A stretch of DNA of 64,000 nt. Source: Deroplatys truncata (Eukaryota; Arthropoda; Insecta; Mantodea; Mantidae). Shown one piece after another: positions 57,483 through 64,000 of this stretch. Each line of letters begins with the position of its first letter. Positions within the stretch are counted from its first letter, which is position 1. The notes under the pieces are model-generated. The model worked only from the letters and a program-made list of their open reading frames with translations, did not search any database and had not been told where the DNA came from. The translations under genes and the position numbers were made by a program. The DNA lies in NCBI GenBank assembly GCA_030765065.1, contig CM060981.1, positions 228,973,152-229,037,151 of the forward strand, read 5' to 3'.

Positions 57483-58388
57483 GTGATGTGTTACTCTCGC
57501 ATGACTCTCTCTACACTTGTACAAACTTTTTTTTAAAAACGCTTATTATCCATCTACTTCATGTTAATCGAGATAAACATTTGCAGAAACCACCTTAATG
57601 CTATTTTACTTGTAGGTCCAAGGGAATATGGTAGTCTTTAAGCGATAGTTAAATATTTTAAGAGCTGGTTGCTATATGGAGCATTCCATTCCCATTTGAG
57701 AAAAACTATAAGTGTTCGAAAATTCAAACAAATAGCAAGGAATATCTGGAAAATGGTTCACTCAACAAAAAATGTATATGACATAAATTGTGTGTTTTAA
57801 CGAGATCTGTATTTTTTATGTAGCAAAGTTTGTCTATCTCTTGCGGCAAGGGTGGCGAAAATGCCTTTCTCTCTCGAGTCATCAAATATGCAACACGCAC
57901 TACACCACTCAGCCGCACATGGAAAACAAATGAATAGACGGCTAGAAAAGGAGTTGCGCCTGCGAGACACACTGCCTCGCGAGTCGCGTTTTCGCCACCA
58001 CAGTCTTACAGTTTACCGGTTATGCAAAATTCATTCAGAATGAAGAGGACGTTTGGGAACATTCCTACAAAATTCATCATATACACTTTATTTGCCACAA
58101 AAGTATCACAGTCATTTTTGAGAAAATTCAAATTTTCAAAAAATGTTCTATGTAAAGGGTAGTCTGGGATGAGCGCAGTTTCTTGAAAATTTTCGTGTCG
58201 CATCTTTGAAAGATACTAAACCTAAATACCAAGTTTGGTATTTATCCGACTTTTCGTTTTGAATTATGTTGTTCACAGGCACACACTGGAATCTTTTTCT
58301 GAAAATGTATTTCCGGTGAATTCTCAATATAGAATTTTTGGGTGGAATGCAATACTTCCGGGCTTTCTATATGTAGTAGAAAAAGTAA
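57483..58388 (-). repeat. WR1 copy carrying a hAT-like MITE
   Basis: It begins TGTGATGTGTTACTCTCGCA and ends CTATATGTAGTAGAAAAAGT. The WR1 block TCTATCTCTTACGGTTTACC is split by an insert at 57847-58003. Confidence 0.85.
57847..58003. mobile_element. hAT-like MITE, 157 bp
   Basis: Ends CAAGGGTGGCGAAAATG and RC CTGTGGTGGCGAAAACG form inverted repeats of the hAT type (C-A/T-x-GGTGGCxAA). It is flanked by TCTTGCGG (57839-57846) and TCTTACAG (58004-58011), 6 of 8 identical, an ageing 8-bp target duplication as hAT elements make. No coding content. Confidence 0.78.
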
Positions 58389-59349
58389 AAATTACCCGCC
58401 ATAGGTGAGAATTGAACCAGAAACCTTTGTGTGGAGAGAATCCACAGTACTGGCTGCTTCGTTGCAAAGGCAAGTAAATATTTTATTGAAGCATATAGAT
58501 GAGGCACGGAAAGTTCGCTGAGTTGGTGCCTATGAAAAGCCGGAACGTGCAAAGGTGAAAACAAGAGTCACAAGCCGCTGGGCGATGCATGTGACCCCTC
58601 TCTCAATTTTCTGATTAAATTCCAACAAGAGGGATGGAGGAGCAGGCTATAAACGTATGTGATATGTAAATCTCGCCCTAGTGGGTGGTAAAGGTAGTGT
58701 AATGTACTGTGGCACATACGAAATCTAAATGATAATATATACACATACGACTCTCGAGGCATGCGCGCTCGACACCAATCTGCGGGAAGTGTTCAATTGC
58801 ATGGAAGGGCGATAAACATTGCTGGTCCAGCAGGAGGACATTCAGACCGGTGCGCCACCACTGTGTTTGTTTGATGGATGCTCTAACACACCGAAAATGC
58901 GGCTCAGATTTAAGGGAAATGTATATCAACCGCAGCACGGGGCTAACGCCTGACAAGGAAGGGGATGCAAGTTTGATGCATGATTGCGATATCTATATAT
59001 TATACGAGAGAGGGATCAAAACATTCATACAAGGTTTATACTTCCTATAGACAATAAGGAAAAAAGGTGACATGACGCACGTTTGAAAACATGATTATAA
59101 AAAAAACAGATAAAATGAAAAACAGGGCTTAAACTGGAGATAGGTGTTATAAATATACTTCTTCTGACAATAAATGAAGAGACAGCCATGCACTCATTTT
59201 AATACTTATAATTTGGAGTTATATAAGAAGTGTGATTGACAATATCATCCATGGAAGGTGATACGACAAGAATCTGATGGGATGGATTCATATAACTTTC
59301 TGTACCCTCTATTGTTTATTAGTAGGCGCTCAACTATATTTACTAAAGC
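58389..59349. other. Unassigned sequence
   Basis: About 1 kb without supported genes. GAGAATTGAACC near 58408 resembles a B box in inverse orientation but lacks a matching A box. Confidence 0.4.
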
Positions 59350-59515
59350 TTAGAAAACGATCCATTTGTGTCTGCCTGTCTGTAAAAAGCCCAACTCAAA
59401 AGTAAAAAGTAGGTTAAGTACCAAATTTAGTATTTAACTTCGTCCTCCAAGGTTACAACGTGAAGATTTTCAAGAAAATCCTGTAATCCTAACTACGCCT
59501 TACATGGGAAAAGTT
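59350..59515 (+). repeat. WR1 old fragment
   Basis: Only CCAAATTTAGTATTTAACTT, GAAGATTTTCAAGAAAATCC and neighbouring words are recognisable. Confidence 0.6.
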
Positions 59516-59521
59516 TACTTA

Positions 59522-60303
59522 TTACTTTCTCTCCAACGTATAGTAAGTATATTCAAAAAAATCGACAACGATATTTCACCGGAAATGCATGTTTTGAGGC
59601 CCCGAATCCAAAAAAAGAACTTTTACAAAAACTGATGTGTCTGTGACAGCATAACTTACTATTTAGGTCCCGTACCTTTCAAAAATGCGACACGTAGATT
59701 TTCAAGAAAATCCTCCCACCCCAGACTACCCTATACATGGAAGATTTTTCGAAAAAATTGATTTTTTCAAAAATGGCTTCAACGATTTTAATTAAAACGT
59801 CATATATTTTAAGATATTTTATGAAAAATAAAATGTATATCTTGAATTTTCTGGGAATGTCCCCAAAAGTACTCTTCTTTCTGAATGGCTTTTGCCTAAC
59901 TGGTGAACCGTAAGAGATAGACAACATTTTTCTACACCAAAAATTTAGAGTTCATTAAAACACACAATTTATGTCATATACATTTTTTATGGAGTGACCA
60001 TTTCCAAGATATCCCTTGTATTTGTTTGAATTTTCCAATGCTTATACTTTTCTCATGTGAATTAGTTATTCCTTATTTATGTCCAGGACATGCAAAGAGA
60101 ATTGAATGGTCCACAGAGCAACCAGATCTTAAAAGATTTGACTACCGATTAAATCCTACCATATTCCCCTTGCATGTACAAGAAAATTAGCAATTAGTTT
60201 CTGCAAATGTTTATTCTGATTAACATGAAGTAGATGGAGAATAAGTGTTTGTAAGAATAGTTTGTACAAGAGTAGGAAAGGCATGTGAGTGTAACATATC
60301 AGG
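59522..60303 (+). repeat. WR1 full-length copy, diverged
   Basis: It begins TTACTTTCTCTCCAACGTAT and ends CATGTGAGTGTAACATATCAG. The CA tract is reduced to GTGTCTGTGA. Confidence 0.88.
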
Positions 60304-60470
60304 GTTTTTTCCCCTGAAAATTGGCTCTAAGGATTTTAGGTAAATTACCATGTGTTTGATATATGCATGGCAACTATAATGTATATTTTAACTTTTCTGT
60401 GATTAGCCTGTCAAGTTCTCTTCATTTTGAATTAATTTTATACTATTTATTGCATCTATACTAGGGCCAC
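60304..60470 (+). repeat. WR1 old fragment
   Basis: Words of the central part (AAAATTGGCTCTAAGGATTT, AGTTCTCTTCATTTTGAATT) remain. Confidence 0.55.
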
Positions 60471-60479
60471 AGATCGCAT

Positions 60480-61650
60480 ATATGCGTAGCTCGCTAGCAC
60501 CGCACTAACCTCCGTATGTTCTACTAGCGCACTAGCGGTGAAGAGGTGCTTAAGTTTAGCAGCTGTTCTACTGTGTCGGTTGCTGCCTTCTGTTCGAATT
60601 GTAAAGAAGTTCGTTTATTGTGCATCTCAAAACTGAAAGTTTCCTTAAGACAACTGTGTTGTGTGTGAATTGCAATAGAGTTTTCCTATTATACCACTGA
60701 AATACTTACCAAAACGCTCGCGCATGAACTAAGAATTTTTATGTAGAATGCAGGCTGTGGACATTTTGAGGCAAAATTTCTTGGTTTTCCAGTTCCGGGT
60801 TTATATAGGTTAAATTTAGTTAGGACAATGGGGTCGCTAAACCTAAGAAGCGAAAAAGACAATACGTTCTAACAGAGGAAAACAAGCAGTATCTCGAAAA
60901 TGGTTCACTCAACAAACAAAATGTATATGACATAAATTGTGTATTTTAACGCGATCTACATTTTTGTGTAGTAAAATTTTGTCTATCTCTTATGGTTTAT
61001 CAGTTATGCAAAAGTCGTTCACAATGAAGAATACTTTTGGAGACATTCCCAGAAATTTCAAGATATACATTGCCATAAGCTGTCTTAAACATATGATACT
61101 TTAATCAAAATCGTTAGAAACCTTTTTGAGGAACTAAAGATTTAAAGATTTTCCAAAAAATGTATCATGTAAAGGGTAATCTGGGGTGGGAGGATTTTCT
61201 TGAAACCTTCGTGTCGCATCTCTGGAAGATACTGAACCTAAATACCAAGTTTGGTGTTTATCAGACTGCTGTTTCTGAGTTATTCTGTTCACAGACACAC
61301 ACAGACATGTTTCCAAAAATACTCTTTTTGGATTCAGGGGTCTCAAAACATACATTTCCGGTGAAATCTCGGTATCGAATTTTTGAGTGGAATACAATAC
61401 TTCCCCTACTTACTATACGTAGTAGAGAAAGTAAAAATTGATGAAATTGGTGCATCGTTCGAACGCTATCCAAAGAAGTGGCATAGACGTGTTGCACAGT
61501 AAGTGACTGTTTCAAAAACCTGTATTCATAGAGCTGCTAACATTTTAACATTGATACCCTACAGAGTGACTATAGTTCACCTCGTGGCAACGAAGAATGT
61601 CAGAAATGTCCATGCATATGAACACCACTTTCAACAAAGATTAGTACTCA
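60480..61650 (+). pseudogene. DUF4817-type transposase, internally deleted and split by WR1
   Basis: The N-terminal part before the insert includes TKTLAHELRIFM and AKFLGFPVPGLYRL, then a KKRQYVLTEEN-like block. These correspond to SLEQRLFMYDTYV, FAGVPVPSRETVR and RRVLTEEKLDEI of the better-preserved copy at 44266-45368. A WR1 copy follows at 60883-61434. The frame resumes KIDEIGASFERYPKKWHRRV, then IPYRVTIVH. It then jumps straight to a scrap like the extreme C-terminus (AYEHHFQQRL against AEEHRFQHRL). The whole catalytic domain is therefore missing. No inverted repeats were identified at the ends. Confidence 0.8.
60883..61434 (-). repeat. WR1 copy lacking its 3' part, nested in a transposase remnant
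   Basis: It starts inside WR1 (CAGTATCTCGAAAATGGTTC) and ends with the intact 5' terminus GTAGTAGAGAAAGTAA. Because the host sequence on both sides is known from the related copy at 44201-45559, this copy defines the WR1 5' boundary to within a few bases. Confidence 0.9.
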
Positions 61651-62595
61651 TCATAGTGCATATTACTGCAGCATGGGTTGCTTTTCTTCCCTCGAGATGA
61701 CACTTCTATTTTCTCACGCCTTTCCAGTCATACAATGCTGTGCCTGGGTTTTCTGAACGCGCTTCTCCCGCTGGTGAATTCTTTTGCATGATTGGCTGTG
61801 GAGAGTCAGCTGAATTGTGGGTTGAAGGCAGCTTGGGCTGGGCGAAAGAGGCTGGCAGAGTTACCTTGGAGTGTGGGAAGTAGCTGGGCTATAGAACTTC
61901 AGAGAGAAGTTTCCTTTGTCTACCACGTGCGAACGCTGGGAGTTTTGATCTAAAACGAGTTTAGAAATTTCATCCCCCGGTGTCGGGTGTTTCCCGTGTT
62001 AACCTCGTGGAAGGGAAATGCACTCGTGTGGTTGAGTGTAGCAATCTCCGGCACGAGGCTGTTGTGACGGATTAAATTAAATTTGGTATATTTAAACTAA
62101 TCATTACTACGCCATTCTCGTTAAACAAACCCTTCACGGACCTTTAGCTTACCGCGGTAAGAATTTGACCGGTGTAATCATCAAACAGCGGTGTACCAAT
62201 GTTCATTGCAGCTTAGGTAACCGTGGTTACCTGGCAGGCGCTCGCCTTGGTTGAGCGCACCGTTCATTGCAAGTAAATTACTGAACGCACCCGGATGTAT
62301 ATCATGTCATCTGTTTTTCACTTGTTCTATTTTTTGCTGAAGCGTATTGATGTAGTTCAGCGTGGAATGGCGGAAAACATCAGCATACCAATTTTTTAAG
62401 AAAAGATAAAGTATAGAGATAGAAGCAATAACTTTAAGATAGACACGTACAACACAACTGATTAGAAAAATATACTGAACTTTATAGAGTTTGTTTTTTC
62501 CTTTCTTTCTTTCTTTCTTTCCACACTGACTACATTCTAGCTACCTTAGTCGATATTGACTTACTGAAAAAAATAAGAAATAAACATACTCCAAA
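61651..62595. other. Unassigned sequence, partly GC-rich
   Basis: The 61680-62300 stretch is GC-richer than average without a recognised gene. It holds an 8-bp-arm palindrome at 62215-62232 (AGGTAACCGTGGTTACCT) and a TTTC simple repeat at 62500-62521. Confidence 0.4.
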
Positions 62596-62652
62596 ACAAG
62601 ATTTGAACCCAAAACCCCATGAATAGGAAGCGCATACGCTACCTCGACACCA
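62596..62652 (-). repeat. tRNA-like sequence, SINE head or tRNA pseudogene
   Basis: The minus strand has GAGGTAGCGTATGCGCTTCC (weak A box) and TTGGGTTCAAATC (good B box). Not a convincing cloverleaf. Confidence 0.4.
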
Positions 62653-63258
62653 CAATGATTACCTCAGATTATAGACTTCGGAACTGATCTATTTAGGTTA
62701 CCAGATTCCTATATTGCCATTATAGTACATAATATTCTTTAAAATATATTAATTGCACTAAATCCATTCATTACTACTCTTATTTCTGCCTTGTGCTTGG
62801 AACTATGCATCAACTGATATAACTATGTTATGTAACGCTGTGATTCTCTGGATTTTCGTTACATCTCGCGTCAGGATATTAAAGGCACCTGTCGCAGGAA
62901 AAAAAAAAGTGTCTTAAGCATTACACATGACAAAGTACATTAAACTAACTTTATGAGGATGTAATTCATTGTCGAAAATGGAGTCTATCTACTTGTTGGG
63001 AATTCTAACCTATATCGTTCCGCCATTTTAACATTTCAGCACACGAGTTGGAAATAATCGGTGAAAACTGGCCGTTCATGGCCGGTCAGATTTAACCGGG
63101 TAAAACCCTCGACAAACTTTTACCGGCGTCGATGCATCACAAATGACCGATCACCGCGATAAAATCCACATTTTACAACGGTAAAATCTTGATCGAAAAT
63201 GGTGCACACGGCCATCAGCCTACTTCTCTACTCGGATATTTAGAAATTTTTTTCGTCG
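62653..63258. other. Unassigned sequence
   Basis: No gene. GGTAAAA/TTTTACC-like words recur at 63100-63190 (AACCGGGTAAAACC, TTTTACCGGCG, CGGTAAAATC) and may be the end of an unknown repeat. Confidence 0.35.
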
Positions 63259-63582
63259 TATTGACGCACATTGTGTAATATCTCCAAAACTAAGCGTTGA
63301 AGAAACAAATGTCTTTAATAAAGGTTGCTTGATGTTATTGGGGAAAGTAAATGCCCTTAGTCGTGTTTTGTTTGCTGGACGTTATGATCGTGACTTTAGC
63401 GTCGATTTAATTTTTTAATTGGGAATCTATAATATCCATTACAACATACGTCACATAAAACCGACTAATGACATTTACTTTCCCCTATAATATAAAGCAA
63501 CTTTTATTCAAGACATTTCTTTCTACAACGCTTAGTTTTGGAGATATTGTGAAATCTCAACTTAATTGATCCAACCTGTGTA
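63259..63582. mobile_element. Foldback MITE, second copy, diverged
   Basis: Same family as 56403-56728. Shared blocks: AATATCTCCAAAACTAAGCG, TTGCTTGATGTTAT and, on the right side, TTTACTTTCCCCTATAAT and CAACGCTTAGTTTTGGAGAT. The palindrome is decayed in the middle and the left end is hard to define. Confidence 0.8.
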
Positions 63583-64000
63583 TATTTAATTTTATAGAGT
63601 ATAAAATTTTAAATTTATTTATCATTTGTTACATTTAAAGCGTCATAATTATATTTATGGAGGTGAGCTTGACTAGGTTCAGTGGATTTGGTATGGGATT
63701 TTCCAATGTTTGTTCGAGTTTTCTGTTCCTTGGTGAATGGATCTGATGTAATGTGCTATTCAGAGGCACTGGTGGTATTATAGCGCCTGATATAGCTAAG
63801 TAAATCGTTACCCGTATGTCATTCTGTTGGAAATATTGTCAGGAATTAACCACATACGGGAGGTCTTTGTCAAGAGTATGTAATGTGAGGTTTTGGTGAT
63901 TATCGTATTCACATTACTTTCCTCCAATAGGTCAATCTTTACATTTTGTCGTTGGGTCATTCTGGCAGTAATACTGGATGGAGGGAGGGAGGGATAAGGT
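63583..64000. other. Unassigned sequence at window edge
   Basis: No gene. A purine-rich GGAGGGAGGGAGGGA tract lies at about 63982-63996. Confidence 0.4.

Noticed and set aside
58389-58480. tRNA-like B box on the minus strand (GGTTCAATTCTCACC)
   Set aside because: No A box at the required distance and no stems, so it is left as unassigned.

Overview
This is a eukaryotic, almost certainly arthropod and probably insect, genomic window with no host gene that I can recognise. The arguments for this are: no long uninterrupted ORFs; AT-rich sequence; many decayed Tc1/mariner-superfamily transposons with TA target sites; tRNA-derived SINEs; fragments of two non-LTR retrotransposons (LINEs); and one very abundant dispersed repeat with an internal CA microsatellite. 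The mix suggests a large, transposon-rich insect genome. Placing it closer than that is a guess.

The dominant component is a family I call WR1. About thirty full or partial copies occupy roughly 30% of the window by my tally. A complete copy is about 800-970 bp. It starts TTACTTTCTCTACTACGTA, carries an internal CA tract, repeats ACTTTCTCTACT in inverted orientation near the other end, and finishes with a small hairpin (ATGTG/CACAT) and CATCAGA next to a T run. This layout resembles the non-autonomous Helentron elements (HINE / DINE-1 type). Strand '+' for WR1 below means TTACTTTCTC first and hairpin last.

Layout: 0-6 kb, a LINE reverse transcriptase remnant split by a SINE with a clear target-site duplication, then mostly unrecognised DNA. 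6-12 kb, a SINE, WR1 pieces, an LTR-like promoter block, a 1.37-kb Tc1-like element and an internally deleted mariner. 12-20 kb, WR1 copies, a LINE RNase H remnant holding a SINE, a second SINE, and a 1.23-kb transposon. 20-27 kb, a WR1 cluster forming a large inverted duplication, plus a SINE nested in WR1. 27-38 kb, WR1 copies, two more Tc1-like elements, and a 1.81-kb transposon with inverted repeats of about 280 bp. 38-53 kb, WR1 copies, another decayed transposon, a short deletion derivative and several tRNA-like SINE pieces. 53-56 kb, a WR1 copy whose CA tract has expanded into more than 2 kb of CACACC-type repeats, with a SINE inside. 56-64 kb, two foldback MITEs, a hAT-like MITE, WR1 copies, and a transposase remnant split by WR1.

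No gene here appears functional. All transposase and reverse-transcriptase reading frames are broken by stops, frameshifts, deletions or insertions. The biological content is the nesting order of the mobile elements and the structure of the WR1 family.
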